Assembly: GCF_000312665.1 (NCBI RefSeq)
Contig: NZ_HF536772.1
Span: 1,918,547 to 1,982,546, forward strand
Source of the DNA: Rhizobium mesoamericanum STM3625
Lineage (GTDB): Bacteria > Pseudomonadota > Alphaproteobacteria > Rhizobiales > Rhizobiaceae
DNA length: 64,000 bases
Direction of reading: 5' to 3'
Positions within the stretch are counted from its first letter, which is position 1. Every line of letters begins with the position of its first letter. Of the stretch, positions 46,258-55,396 are shown in pieces. The notes below the pieces were generated by a model. That model searched no databases. It was not told the origin of the DNA and was given only the letters and a program-made list of their open reading frames with translations. The position numbers and the translations under genes were made by a program.

Positions 46258-47205
46258 TCAGCGCGGGCGGATGAAACGTCTGCCCCGGGCCGGCGGCACC
46301 TCGCGGTCGGAGTGGGTCGGTCCTGTGTCGCCGGGCAGATAGGTGTAGTTGTCCGCCCGTCGCCACGCTTCGACACGGGCATTGCACTCTTCCGGATCGA
46401 GTGCGTCGAGCACCATCCAGGCGCGTGTGACGCCGTGCTGCAATTCAGCAAGGTGAGGGTAGAGCTTTTCGAGCACGAAGACGGCGTCGAGGAAATCCAT
46501 GCCGAGACTGATGAGGGTGGTCGCGAGCTGTTGTCCCGAGATATCGAGCATGATGCGCTCGGCAAGCCAGCGGCTTGCGGAAAGCCCATTGGCAAGCGCC
46601 TTGGCAAATAGGGCTGCCTCGCGATTGCGGGCGAACCGGACGAGCAGTGCAGCCTGGATCGGCGAAAGGTTCCGCAGCCCGAGGCGATCTCCCTCAGGGC
46701 GGCTGACGTGACACGCCAGTTCCCGAATCCTGTTGCGCATTTCCTCCTCGTTGGCGCGTTGGGCGGCTGCTTCGGCCTCTTCGGGGGAGGTCGCCGTCGG
46801 TTCGGCTGGCCCGACGCTCGGAGCCTCAAGTTCCACCGGTGCTGCCAGCCGCTGTTCGGCTTGGCGTAGGCCGACCAGCGCATCGATGACCCGCGGGGAA
46901 AGTGCATTCCGGCTGACGATCGCCTTCATGTGCGCGCTGCCCTGGGTGCGCGCAATTGTAATCAGTGTTTCATCGTCGATCGCTGGCGACGAGGTGAGGA
47001 AGGGGGCGGCAATGTCGATCGGCTGGGAGCCGACGAAGAGTGCCACGGCCGCCGGAATCTGCACGCATTGGGAAAGGGCGGCCACGGCCTGACGCTTCGC
47101 CTCGAGAGAGGATGCCTGGAACAGCGGCGTAAAGAGTTCCGCGAATTGGCGCAGCTCGGAGCGGGTCGGCGGCTGTAATCCCTCGAAGCTGCTGACTGTC
47201 GCCAT
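46258..47205 (-). CDS. DUF2336 protein
   Basis: 315 aa, mostly helical. An N-terminal HEAT-like half (LRQFAELFTPLFQASSLEAKRQAVAAL) and the RVIDALVGLRQAE and FVLEKLYPHLAELQHG helices match DUF2336, an alphaproteobacterial family with HEAT-like repeats and no known role. ATG 47205 (MATVSSFEGLQ) is preferred over GTG 47268. Confidence 0.8.
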   Translation of the reverse strand: MATVSSFEGLQPPTRSELRQFAELFTPLFQASSLEAKRQAVAALSQCVQIPAAVALFVGSQPIDIAAPFLTSSPAIDDETLITIARTQGSAHMKAIVSRNALSPRVIDALVGLRQAEQRLAAPVELEAPSVGPAEPTATSPEEAEAAAQRANEEEMRNRIRELACHVSRPEGDRLGLRNLSPIQAALLVRFARNREAALFAKALANGLSASRWLAERIMLDISGQQLATTLISLGMDFLDAVFVLEKLYPHLAELQHGVTRAWMVLDALDPEECNARVEAWRRADNYTYLPGDTGPTHSDREVPPARGRRFIRPR

Positions 47206-47455
47206 GAGAACCACGTCCTTCTTCCGGCTGGCGGATGGGGCCTCTAGGTCTCGGAACCGGTCACGCACAAGAACACACCCTGGAAACGCAAAAACGGGAT
47301 GTCGCAGGACTGGACGCGGAGGGACGCCCCTTACCTACATAGGTTATGAACAAATCCTACATGGGCAGGGTTAATGGTTACCTAAGACTTTATTAAAATT
47401 GTGCCGAAAGGTGCCACGGTTCGGGACCGCGGGAATTGTGCAGCGGCGAATGCAA

Positions 47456-47983
47456 CTAGTGACTGTCGTCGCGAGCCGCCCGGATCGGCCGACTCATGAA
47501 GACCTCCGTCTGCCTGATCGCGTCCGGAATATCCCGGAATGGCCGACAGCGCGCGAAGCCGAAAGCCTCGTACAGCGTCACCGCGCTCCTCATGTAAACG
47601 GTCGTATGCACCAGCAGCATCGATCTGGGCCCCTTGATGGCCTCAGCCAAGATTGCCTGCATGAGTGCCCTTCCTATGCCACGTCCCCGGAAGGGAGAGG
47701 CCACATAGAATTTATGGATTTCGGCCGCGATCTCGTCGAAGGGTTCAAGGGCAATGCAGCCTGCTGGTTCACCATGCCATCGAGCCAGCAAGAACGGCGC
47801 ATCGTCCAGACTGTACTTTGCAGCCAACGCATCGTCGCCCTCACCATGGAAGAAAGCCACGACCACCTCCGACGGTATGCCATAATCGCGGCATGCCTCG
47901 GCATCCCAGGCGCCAAACGCCTTGCACAACTCACTGCCAATGGTGAAATCCTCAGCGGTGCATGCCCTCGAAATCGACAGCAA
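47456..47983 (-). CDS. GNAT family N-acetyltransferase
   Basis: 175 aa from TTG 47983, chosen because GGGGGA lies seven bases upstream; another TTG at 47998 lacks a ribosome site and no ATG is available. Core features: FYVASPFRGRGIGRALMQAIL (acetyl-CoA loop) and TLYEAFGFARCRPF. Substrate unknown. It is followed upstream on the same strand by a small hypothetical gene, about 90 bases away. Confidence 0.8.
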   Translation of the reverse strand: MLSISRACTAEDFTIGSELCKAFGAWDAEACRDYGIPSEVVVAFFHGEGDDALAAKYSLDDAPFLLARWHGEPAGCIALEPFDEIAAEIHKFYVASPFRGRGIGRALMQAILAEAIKGPRSMLLVHTTVYMRSAVTLYEAFGFARCRPFRDIPDAIRQTEVFMSRPIRAARDDSH

Positions 47984-48070
47984 TAGCGCGTCCCCCAAAT
48001 CAGATGGAAACCTTCCTTCATAAGATCGCTGAGGGCTTTCTGGTCCCGCTCGAGAGTGCGAGCCGGAAAA

Positions 48071-48277
48071 CTAAAGCCCTTTGTGTCCGCGGAGCGCCGC
48101 CAAAAGCCGTTCGGTGCTATTGTTTCCCGACTGATAGAGGTCAAGCGCAGCGGAGGCCGCCAATTGGGCTTCGGCGCTCTTGATGTCGACCCGCTTCTCC
48201 ATGCACCAGGCTTCGAGCGCATGACGAAGCACATCAAGATCCTCGGGAGAGAATGTCGAACCGATGAACAAAGACAT
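48071..48277 (-). CDS. 68-residue hypothetical protein
   Basis: 68 aa, helical, acidic start and basic end (MSLFIGSTFSPEDLDVLRHA). GGGAGGGG precedes the ATG, a strong ribosome site. It looks like a conserved rhizobial small protein, but I do not know a named family. It is probably cotranscribed with the GNAT gene downstream. Confidence 0.6.
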   Translation of the reverse strand: MSLFIGSTFSPEDLDVLRHALEAWCMEKRVDIKSAEAQLAASAALDLYQSGNNSTERLLAALRGHKGL

Positions 48278-48784
48278 TTCACCCCTCCCTGCCCGCGGCT
48301 GGCAGACGCCCTCTGGCCACGAAAGTCGTGCCTGGTCGCACAACTTTACCGGTATTGCCCGGGACCGCAATTGATATTTTTGTGACAAGAATCAATTAAT
48401 CAGCGGTCCCACCAGCCATCACCGGCACAACCTCCGTTAAGTATATGAATTAATACTAATATCATCGCGGTATTGTGAACCGAATCTTCTTGTGAGACGT
48501 TTGAAACCAAAAGGCGGTACGGCGCGTTTATAGGATGTCGCACAAGCAGCTAATGTTCACGTACGCAATTAACGATCTGTTAACCGTCATATGTCTCAAT
48601 TCGGACAGGAACGGCGTTCGAGGCTTCGATCGCTCGGTTTCACATCACGGTATTTCTAACAGGTGCCGTGAGAAAAGCGCGAATGCCTCTGAGCCCGGTC
48701 GCTCTATAGGACGCGCTGGCCCGCGCAGGCGGGCAGGGTGAGATTCCGCAGTTCATCCGTCTCGGGCAGTGCATGGAGACGAGA
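48278..48784. other. 507-base AT-rich intergenic region
   Basis: AT-rich between about 48400 and 48600 with TAATACTAATAT-type runs. It likely contains promoters for the two flanking small genes and perhaps MucR-type binding sites. No gene seen. Confidence 0.45.
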
Positions 48785-48952
48785 ATGGCAATAGTCGTCG
48801 CATTCGCGGACCGTCTCTCTCGGAGGCCACGCCGCAAGGACAAAAGACCAATCGAGGCGCAGATCCTGCTTTTCACGGGTGTGCGCTACGAGCGCCTGAC
48901 AGAAAACGCGAAGCGCCCACCTGGGCATCGCGTTTCGCGGGTAAAGAAGTAG
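48785..48952 (+). CDS. 55-residue basic small protein
   Basis: 55 aa from ATG 48785 with GGAG six bases upstream (an ATG at 48773 is also in frame). Composition is strongly basic, with a KRPIEAQILLFTGVRYER core that reads as real protein and a Lys/Arg-rich tail. It ends eight bases before the stop of the convergent DUF1254 gene. No known family; it looks like the short conserved proteins of rhizobia. Confidence 0.55.
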   Translation: MAIVVAFADRLSRRPRRKDKRPIEAQILLFTGVRYERLTENAKRPPGHRVSRVKK

Positions 48953-48960
48953 GCTTTGTT

Positions 48961-49515
48961 TCAGTTCGAGGAGCCGGCATATTCGTCGCAGCCGGCCTCC
49001 GCGAGGAAGTTCCGTGCGGCTGCATCGAAGCTCGCCTGGGGCGCCAATGTCCGCAACACCGCGTATCCCTCCGAACGTGTGCTTTCCACAAGAATGGTCT
49101 TCTGCAGGTCCGGCGGCAAAGCCTTGCGAAGCTCCGTCAGCTGGATCGGGGTTCCGATCAAAATATCAAGCGCACCGCCAACCGACGTCCTGTCGTTCAT
49201 GCTGAAAATCTCGTTCGACGCCTCGTCATAAAGCGCGATCGACCAGAACGGCACGTTGCCTTCCGCGGTCAGTCGGACCGGGTTTTCCTCAATGTCGAAT
49301 GAGCAGACCGCGGTGCGTACAAAGGGGTCGTCGTTGGAAAGACCGGCCGTGTCGTCAGTCGCCCCAAGCAGATAGAACTTGTCGAGATCGCCCTCGGTAG
49401 CCACTCGGGTCGCGGCGTCCTTACCGGTAAAGTGCGGCAGAGATAGGATGATCACAAAATGCAGCAGTGCTGCCCCGAAAAGTCCCGCGAGGATGGCAAA
49501 CAGAACTCTAAGCAT
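48961..49515 (-). CDS. DUF1254-type membrane-anchored protein
   Basis: 184 aa from ATG 49515. One N-terminal membrane helix, then a periplasmic DUF1254-like domain (DPFVRTAVCSFDIEENPVRL, VPFWSIALYDEASNEIFSMNDRT). Two cysteines. In many bacteria DUF1254 and DUF1214 are joined in one protein; here they are two short genes. Its start overlaps the end of the DUF1214 gene by eight bases, so they are coupled. Function unknown. Confidence 0.8.
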   Translation of the reverse strand: MLRVLFAILAGLFGAALLHFVIILSLPHFTGKDAATRVATEGDLDKFYLLGATDDTAGLSNDDPFVRTAVCSFDIEENPVRLTAEGNVPFWSIALYDEASNEIFSMNDRTSVGGALDILIGTPIQLTELRKALPPDLQKTILVESTRSEGYAVLRTLAPQASFDAAARNFLAEAGCDEYAGSSN

Positions 49516-50095
49516 TGCCGCATCCGATTTTCTGCAATTTCGGCATCGCAAGGTCAATCACGCCGGAGCTGCCGGCGGTTGGGGTATCGAACAGGGTCAG
49601 GACAAGCTGGAACGTGCCGGCTGCAGGCAGCGCCAGCCAGTTCCCAGGCCGGGCGCGTGCAGAAATCTCGATCGAGAAGCTACTGTCGGGCTGGCGCAGC
49701 ACAATCCAGGAATTCATTGCGCCGGGAAGTCCCGGCCGCAGCGAGGCGGGGTTGCCGCTGTTGTCTGCGGTAAATAATGTCCAGATGCGGGCCGGTGGCG
49801 TCTGTCCCGTGATGCGGTAGCTGCAGCCGGCATTCAGCCGGTCGCCGGCATCGTCGACCTTGGCGGTGAACATCAGGCCTTCAGCGCTTCCGTAGAGCAG
49901 GCGCCCGGCCCGCGCTCTGTGGGATTTTGCATATGGGTCGGCGCTCTCTGTCTGCAGCTCGGGGAAGGCCTCCCATGCGCCGAGCTTGATCGCACCGAAA
50001 CCCGCCGTCGCATTCAGCGCGTAGAGTGAAATCATGATCCCGCCGCCAAAGGCGATAATCAGAGTCATCGCGATGAAAAGAGGAAACCGAAACAC
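49508..50095 (-). CDS. DUF1214-type membrane-anchored protein
   Basis: 195 aa. N-terminal membrane helix (LFIAMTLIIAFGGGIMISLYAL), then a DUF1214 domain with CSYRITGQTPPARIWTLFTADNSG and PGNWLALPAAGTFQLVLTLFDTP, the family signature. It is the first gene of the pair with the DUF1254 gene; together they rebuild the architecture of the usual fused proteins. Confidence 0.82.
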   Translation of the reverse strand: MFRFPLFIAMTLIIAFGGGIMISLYALNATAGFGAIKLGAWEAFPELQTESADPYAKSHRARAGRLLYGSAEGLMFTAKVDDAGDRLNAGCSYRITGQTPPARIWTLFTADNSGNPASLRPGLPGAMNSWIVLRQPDSSFSIEISARARPGNWLALPAAGTFQLVLTLFDTPTAGSSGVIDLAMPKLQKIGCGNA

Positions 50096-50458
50096 TACGC
50101 GCCCTTGAGAAACAATTCAGTTGAAGGGTTACCACTGATTCTGGCTGCACGGAATGGCGCAGGACGTTGGCGGCGACATATCGCAGGCAAAACGGGCAGC
50201 AGTGGTAGGTTCTCGTTGTTTGTGAGCCGGCGAGTGCGATCTTGGCTGCGGCTCATCGCATGCCGAGGTTCAACTCCATCAGCGAGATACCGACAGCAGA
50301 GCCCGCGTGTGTCACCCGCTCACCCATGCTGCAATTTCAAAGTCGTTCTATTTGCATATCAGTCAATAGATCGGCCGAATACTCTAAAGCCTTGAGGCCT
50401 TGTGTTAAGAGAAAAGCCCGCCGGAGGCGAACCCTTGTTAGGATGAGGAAATTCGACA
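50096..50458. other. 363-base divergent intergenic region
   Basis: Between the DUF1214 gene and the CAP lipoprotein gene; contains their promoters. No coding frame or hairpin that I can support. Confidence 0.45.
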
Positions 50459-50893
50459 ATGAAAATTCTGCGGACAATTGCATTTGTCGTTCTGATTTCA
50501 GGATGCATTAGTGCGGCCAAACCGCCAAGCATGACGGGCGATTTTGGCCACCAGACACTGGCCCTTATCAATTCCTATAGGGTGAGCCGTGGCTTGGCGC
50601 CCCTGACCGAAAACGCCACTCTGCGAGCCTTGGCCTTGCAGCATAGCCGGTACCAAGCTGCCCGGGGAAGCATCAATCACGATGGTTTCCGCCTGAGATC
50701 GGCTCAAGCGCGGTCCGCTGGGCTGAGTGGAGTATGTTCAGAAAACGTGGGTGTTGGACATGCAAATGCGCAGCATCTTTTTTCCAGGTGGAGGAGTTCT
50801 CCCGGGCATAACGCCAATATGCTTCAACCTGATCTGCGATATGCGGCGGTTTCTGTGGTCGGGGGGTACTCGACGTTCTTTGCTTGCAGATAG
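50459..50893 (+). CDS. CAP-domain (SCP-like) lipoprotein
   Basis: 144 aa. A lipobox LISGC puts the lipidated cysteine at residue 16. The CAP domain shows LALINSYRVSRGLAPLTENATLRALALQHSRYQA, the Gly-rich SENVGVGH and SPGHNANML, with the conserved His and Glu of the cavity. Such secreted proteins have roles in stress or host contact but no general activity is known. GAGG lies upstream of the ATG at a long spacing. Confidence 0.85.
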   Translation: MKILRTIAFVVLISGCISAAKPPSMTGDFGHQTLALINSYRVSRGLAPLTENATLRALALQHSRYQAARGSINHDGFRLRSAQARSAGLSGVCSENVGVGHANAQHLFSRWRSSPGHNANMLQPDLRYAAVSVVGGYSTFFACR

Positions 50894-51018
50894 CCGCTCG
50901 CGGTTTGAGCTGCCCTGCCACAACGACAATAACACCAGCACGGTCTCGGCCAAGCAGGTGCGATCGAGAAGGCGCCTTTTCGGCTAAGTGTATTGTCACG
51001 AAATCGCAGTTGAGCGCT

Positions 51019-53265
51019 TCAGTTGGCGCTGGCGACCTTTTGCGCGGCAAGCGGCGGCGCCGCCTTCAGCGTCTGGCCAAGGTCCTTGAGAATGCGGGTC
51101 GACTCAATCGAGAGCATCCGTGGCCGAACGAGGGGCGGCGGGCTGCCTTCCTCCGGCTTGGTGGCGGCAACGGTCTTGGCCGTCTTGTCGGGTGGCAGCG
51201 GCTGCGTGCCGGGGATCTGGCGGAGCGTGATGCCCTGATGGGCGTAATCCATGGCGCGCTTGAAGGTCATTGCTGGCAGCGAGCCGCCGGTCATCTTGTT
51301 CGTCGAGGTGTAATCGTCGTTACCGAACCAGACGGCGGCGGTGTAGTTACCGGTGTAGCCAATGAACCAGGCGTCGCGATAAGCCTGCGTCGTGCCGGTC
51401 TTGCCGGCCGTCAGAATGCCGTTGTCGAGCGCGGCCTTCCGCGCGGTTCCGACATAGGGAACGCGCGACAGCATCTGGTTCATGTAGGTGTCGGCCTTTT
51501 CGGAGAGCACGCGCTTGGCGGGCGGCTCGTCATGGTCGAAGTCATAGAGGACGTCGCCGCCGTAATCGAGGACCTGCGTGATGCCGTGTCGGCGCGATTG
51601 GTAGCCGCCTGCAGGGAAAACAGCGTAGGCGGTTGCCTGGTCGAGCACGGTCACTTCGGAGGTGCCGATCGGAATCGTTACGTCGTCGCGGATCGGCGTC
51701 TCGACACCGAGGTTTTTCGCCATGGCGCGGATCGGCTGAATGCCGAGCTTTTCCTTGGCAAGTCGTACCGGAATGGTGTTGATCGATTGGGCAATGGCCG
51801 TGGCGATGGTGACGCGTCCAGCATATTTGTTGGCGTAGTTGTGCGGGCTCCAGTTGCCCCAGTAGATCGGGGCGTCCACGACGATGGTGTCCGGCGTCAT
51901 GCCGCTCTCCATCGCTACCGAATAGGTATAGACCTTGAAGGACGAGCCCGGCTGGCGCAGCGCCTTGGTGGCGCGGTTGAACTGGCTCTCGCCATAATCC
52001 CGGCCGCCGACCATGGCCCGTACCGCGCCCCCGTTTTCGATCACCACCATCGCGCCCTGCTTGGCGTGATAGCTCTCGCCATATTCGCGCAACGACGTCT
52101 CGACGGAGTCTTCGGCCGCGCTCTGCAGGCCCATGTCGATCGTGGTCCTGACGACCAGTGAGTGTTGGTGGAAGCGCGGCGACAGCCGCATCACCTCGTC
52201 AAAAGCCCAATCGAGGAAGAAGTCGGGCGATTCCACCTGGTTGCGGTCAACGACTGTCGCCGGATTGCGCCGGGCGGCGATCACCTGGCCCTCGGTCATC
52301 AGGCCGCTCTGCACAAGGTTGGTCAGCACCTCGTTGGCACGGCCGCGCGCCGCCGGCAGGTTGACGTGCGGCGCATATTTCGCCGGCGCCTTGAACAGTC
52401 CCGCGAGCATCGCGGACTCCGCCAGATTGACGTCGGTGATGCTCTTGCCGAAATAGAATTGCGCCGCTGCGGCAGCGCCGAACGTACCGCCGCCCATGTA
52501 GGCGCGGTCGAGATAGGTAGAAAGTATTTCCTTCTTAGAGAGGTTGGCTTCGAGCCACAGTGCCAGGAAGGCTTCGGTGATCTTTCGGTCGATCGAGCGT
52601 TCGTTGGAAAGGAATAGGTTCTTGGCAAGCTGCTGCGTCAGCGTCGAGCCGCCCTGCACGACTTCGCCGGCCTGGGCGTTGGTGACCAGCGCACGGAAGA
52701 GGCCAACAACATCGATGCCGAAGTGATCAAAGAAGCGCCGGTCCTCCGTTGCCAGCACCGATTTGATCAGCGCATCGGGCAGCTCATCAATCGGCACGGA
52801 GTTCTGGTGGATGACGCCGCGGTGACCGATGACGTTGCCGTAGCGGTCGAGGAAGGTGACGGCGTAGTCGCCGCGATTGCGCCAATCTTCCTTGGTAGCC
52901 TCAAAGGCAGGCTGGGCAAGGGTGAGCATCAGGACGGCGCCGACCGCTCCGAGTGTCAGGCCTTCACCGCCGAGTTCGAAGACGATGCGCTTCCAGCCGC
53001 GAACGCGGAAGCGGCGGAAGAAGATGGTGATGTCTTCCCAGATCTCGGCGGAACGAAAACCGGCGTTCCAGATGGTCGAATCGATCCACGAGTCGATCTT
53101 CAAAAGCAGGTGGCGTTGCTTGCGCGGCCGTTTTTCTGGATTGTCCGGATCCGTCACGTCTTGTATTCCCGCCCGATCAGTCACTTCGACGTCGGAGGAA
53201 CCTGACGCCGGACTATGGCAAATCTGCCGACAGTGCCCCGGAGTAGCCGGAGCTTGGTGAATCAT
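51019..53265 (-). CDS. class A penicillin-binding protein (PBP1A family)
   Basis: About 748 aa from ATG 53265 (a later GTG is also possible). One membrane helix (about 115-130), a transglycosylase domain with the catalytic Glu in ATEDRRFFDHFGID and GGSTLTQQLAKNLFL, then a transpeptidase with SSFK, SIN and KTGTTQ. It builds peptidoglycan strands and cross-links them. The family is mrcA/pbp1a-like; which rhizobial paralogue this is cannot be told. Divergent from the YcgN-type gene. Confidence 0.9.
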   Translation of the reverse strand: MIHQAPATPGHCRQICHSPASGSSDVEVTDRAGIQDVTDPDNPEKRPRKQRHLLLKIDSWIDSTIWNAGFRSAEIWEDITIFFRRFRVRGWKRIVFELGGEGLTLGAVGAVLMLTLAQPAFEATKEDWRNRGDYAVTFLDRYGNVIGHRGVIHQNSVPIDELPDALIKSVLATEDRRFFDHFGIDVVGLFRALVTNAQAGEVVQGGSTLTQQLAKNLFLSNERSIDRKITEAFLALWLEANLSKKEILSTYLDRAYMGGGTFGAAAAAQFYFGKSITDVNLAESAMLAGLFKAPAKYAPHVNLPAARGRANEVLTNLVQSGLMTEGQVIAARRNPATVVDRNQVESPDFFLDWAFDEVMRLSPRFHQHSLVVRTTIDMGLQSAAEDSVETSLREYGESYHAKQGAMVVIENGGAVRAMVGGRDYGESQFNRATKALRQPGSSFKVYTYSVAMESGMTPDTIVVDAPIYWGNWSPHNYANKYAGRVTIATAIAQSINTIPVRLAKEKLGIQPIRAMAKNLGVETPIRDDVTIPIGTSEVTVLDQATAYAVFPAGGYQSRRHGITQVLDYGGDVLYDFDHDEPPAKRVLSEKADTYMNQMLSRVPYVGTARKAALDNGILTAGKTGTTQAYRDAWFIGYTGNYTAAVWFGNDDYTSTNKMTGGSLPAMTFKRAMDYAHQGITLRQIPGTQPLPPDKTAKTVAATKPEEGSPPPLVRPRMLSIESTRILKDLGQTLKAAPPLAAQKVASAN

Positions 53266-53341
53266 TGGTTGATTTGCCTGACAAGAACAAGAGAAATGGA
53301 AGCTCTCACGCGATTTTGCGCGGAGCTGTTGCAAGAACGGA

Positions 53342-53833
53342 ATGATGGAAGACATAGCCTTCTGGAAGACGAAGACGCTCGCCGAGATGACGACGACCGA
53401 ATGGGAGAGCTTGTGTGACGGCTGCGGCCTCTGTTGTCTCAACAAGCTCGAGGAGTGGGATAGTGGCGACGTCTACTTCACCTCGATCCGCTGTAAGCTG
53501 CTCGACGATCAGAGCTGTCGCTGTTCTTCCTACGAGAACCGTTGGGATTTCGTGCCGGACTGCGTTCAGCTCACCAAGGAAAACGTCGACGAAATCGCCT
53601 GGCTGCCGCCGACCTGCGGCTACCGGCTGATTAACGAGGGCCGTGATCTCTACTGGTGGCATCCGCTGGTCTCAGGCGATCCCGAGACCGTGCATGCCGC
53701 GGGGATTTCGGCGCGCGGTCGCACGATCAGCGAAACCGAGGTCAAGGTTGACGACTTCGAGGATTACGTGGTGGATTGGCCGCTGACGGTGGGCGACGAA
53801 GCGCCGGCGCAGGAGCCGGAGGCGGCCAAGTAG
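53342..53833 (+). CDS. YcgN/UPF0260 cysteine-cluster protein
   Basis: 163 aa. The N-terminus [17 protein letters not shown], with further cysteines in [19 protein letters not shown] and PDCVQL, is the UPF0260 family. The Cys cluster probably binds a metal or Fe-S centre. The role is unknown. Two adjacent ATGs (53342, 53345) are possible. Its last 92 bases overlap the convergent TetR gene. Confidence 0.88.
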   Translation: MMEDIAFWKTKTLAEMTTTEWESLCDGCGLCCLNKLEEWDSGDVYFTSIRCKLLDDQSCRCSSYENRWDFVPDCVQLTKENVDEIAWLPPTCGYRLINEGRDLYWWHPLVSGDPETVHAAGISARGRTISETEVKVDDFEDYVVDWPLTVGDEAPAQEPEAAK

Positions 53834-54395
53834 CACCAAACGAGGCGGCCGAGCCAAGAAAAACCTTTAGCTCGCCGCGCACGTGGTTTTCGACCGAGCC
53901 CTGCGGCTCGAAGCCCCACCAGAGCAAGCAGCCCTGCCACTGGGAGAGCATCAGTCGTCCAAGATGAGTTTTGCCTTCGGCGCCAAGGCATTGGTCCAGA
54001 GCTGCGGCCAGTTTCTTTCCCCAGGCCGCGCCGCGTGCGCGTAGCGCGGGATCGCGCAGATCCTCCCGCAGTACCAGCAAGCCTTCCGCGTAAGATGCGG
54101 CATCCTCGCCGTAGTCCTTGGAAAGTCCGGCGAGCAGGTCGATGGCGCCTTCGGGTGTCTCGGGAACACATTGGATCAGCCGGGCCGTTTCCATGTCCAG
54201 CCGGTCCCAGGCGCGCAACAGGCAAGCCCGTAGCATCGCAGCCTTGGTGCCGAAGCGCTGCACCAGCGTCGAGCCCGAAAGACCGCTGATCTTCGCCACG
54301 GCGCCGAAGCTCGCAGCGTCAGGGCCTTGCGCGTGGACGAGCCCGAGGACCATGTCGAGAAGCTGTTCGTCGGAAAGCGTGCGGGGGCGTGGCAT
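53742..54395 (-). CDS. TetR family regulator
   Basis: 217 aa. N-terminal HTH ([42 protein letters not shown]) and a ligand-binding C-terminal half. AGGAA six bases before ATG 54395. It is divergent from an SDR gene, with a perfect 14 bp palindrome between them, so it most likely represses itself and the SDR. The last 25 or so residues are Pro/Arg-rich and read through the antisense of the YcgN-type gene; most relatives end earlier. Confidence 0.88.
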   Translation of the reverse strand: MPRPRTLSDEQLLDMVLGLVHAQGPDAASFGAVAKISGLSGSTLVQRFGTKAAMLRACLLRAWDRLDMETARLIQCVPETPEGAIDLLAGLSKDYGEDAASYAEGLLVLREDLRDPALRARGAAWGKKLAAALDQCLGAEGKTHLGRLMLSQWQGCLLWWGFEPQGSVENHVRGELKVFLGSAASFGATWPPPAPAPALRRPPSAANPPRNPRSRQP

Positions 54396-54426
54396 GAAAT
54401 TTCCTGTTGCGTTCCCGATGAATATG

Positions 54427-54440
54427 AACGAACGTTCGTT
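54427..54440. promoter_or_regulatory. TetR operator palindrome
   Basis: AACGAACGTTCGTT, a perfect 14 bp inverted repeat, 31 bases from the TetR ATG and 14 bases before the SDR start at 54455. The sequence resembles the AACG-type half-sites used by many TetR proteins. Confidence 0.8.
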
Positions 54441-54454
54441 TATGTTCAAGCGGA

Positions 54455-55390
54455 ATGGTTGCGAAGGAAAAGCACGTGACAGCAGCGCTTTCAGGAAAGA
54501 TCGCCCTAGTGGCCGGCGGCACCCGCGGTGCCGGTCGCGGGATTGCCGTGGAACTCGGAGCTGCCGGCGCAACGGTTTACGTCACCGGTCGTACGACGCG
54601 GGCAACGCAGTCGGAATACGGACGCCCGGAAACTATCGAGGAGACCGCCGAGATGGTAACAGCTGCGGGCGGCGAGGGAATCGCCGTTTGCGTCGATCAT
54701 ACCGTGCCTGCCGAGGTCGAGGCGCTGATCGGCCGCATCCGGCACGAACAGGACCGGCTCGACATTCTCGTCAACGATATTTGGGGCGGCGAACATCTGA
54801 CAGAATGGAACAAGCCGGTCTGGGAGCACTCGCTGGACAAGGGACTGCGCATGCTGCGGCTCGCGATCGACACACACTTGATCACTGCGCATTTCGCCCT
54901 TGCGCTGATGATCGAGCGTCCCGGAGGGCTGCTGGTCGAGCTGACCGACGGCACGGCCGAATACAACGCCGCGCACTATCGTCTTTGCCCCTATTACGAC
55001 CTCGCCAAGACAGGCGCCATCCGCATGGCCTGGGCGCACGCCAAGGATCTTGCCCTGCATGGCGCAACGTCGGTGGCGCTAACGCCTGGCTGGATGCGCT
55101 CCGAAATGATGCTCGATATCTTCAGCGTAACTGAGGAGAACTGGCGCGACGCGACGTCAGTGCAACCGCATTTCGTCATCTCCGAGACGCCGCGCTTCAC
55201 CGGACGGGCGGTGGCAGCACTGGCCGCCGATCCCGAACGCGCCCGCTGGAACGGCCAGTCACTGTCGAGCGGCGGGCTTGCCAAAGTCTACGGCTTTGAC
55301 GATGTGGACGGATCGCGGCCGGATTGCTGGCGCTACATGGACGAGGTGATGGACATGGGCAAGGCCCCCGACGCCACCGGATACCGCTAG
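54455..55390 (+). CDS. short-chain dehydrogenase/reductase
   Basis: 311 aa Rossmann-fold oxidoreductase. N-terminal AGGTRGAGRGIAVELGAAGATV is the cofactor site and Arg pairs after it favour NADPH. The catalytic pair Tyr-x3-Lys is YDLAK. The usual Ser before it appears replaced by Thr (ELTDGT). Substrate unknown. It is under the TetR palindrome, so it may reduce a compound sensed by that regulator. Confidence 0.85.
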   Translation: MVAKEKHVTAALSGKIALVAGGTRGAGRGIAVELGAAGATVYVTGRTTRATQSEYGRPETIEETAEMVTAAGGEGIAVCVDHTVPAEVEALIGRIRHEQDRLDILVNDIWGGEHLTEWNKPVWEHSLDKGLRMLRLAIDTHLITAHFALALMIERPGGLLVELTDGTAEYNAAHYRLCPYYDLAKTGAIRMAWAHAKDLALHGATSVALTPGWMRSEMMLDIFSVTEENWRDATSVQPHFVISETPRFTGRAVAALAADPERARWNGQSLSSGGLAKVYGFDDVDGSRPDCWRYMDEVMDMGKAPDATGYR

Positions 55391-55396
55391 ATCGAA

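Noticed and set aside
50884..52161. A 425-codon plus-strand frame
   Set aside because: Antisense to the penicillin-binding protein gene and without any family motif.
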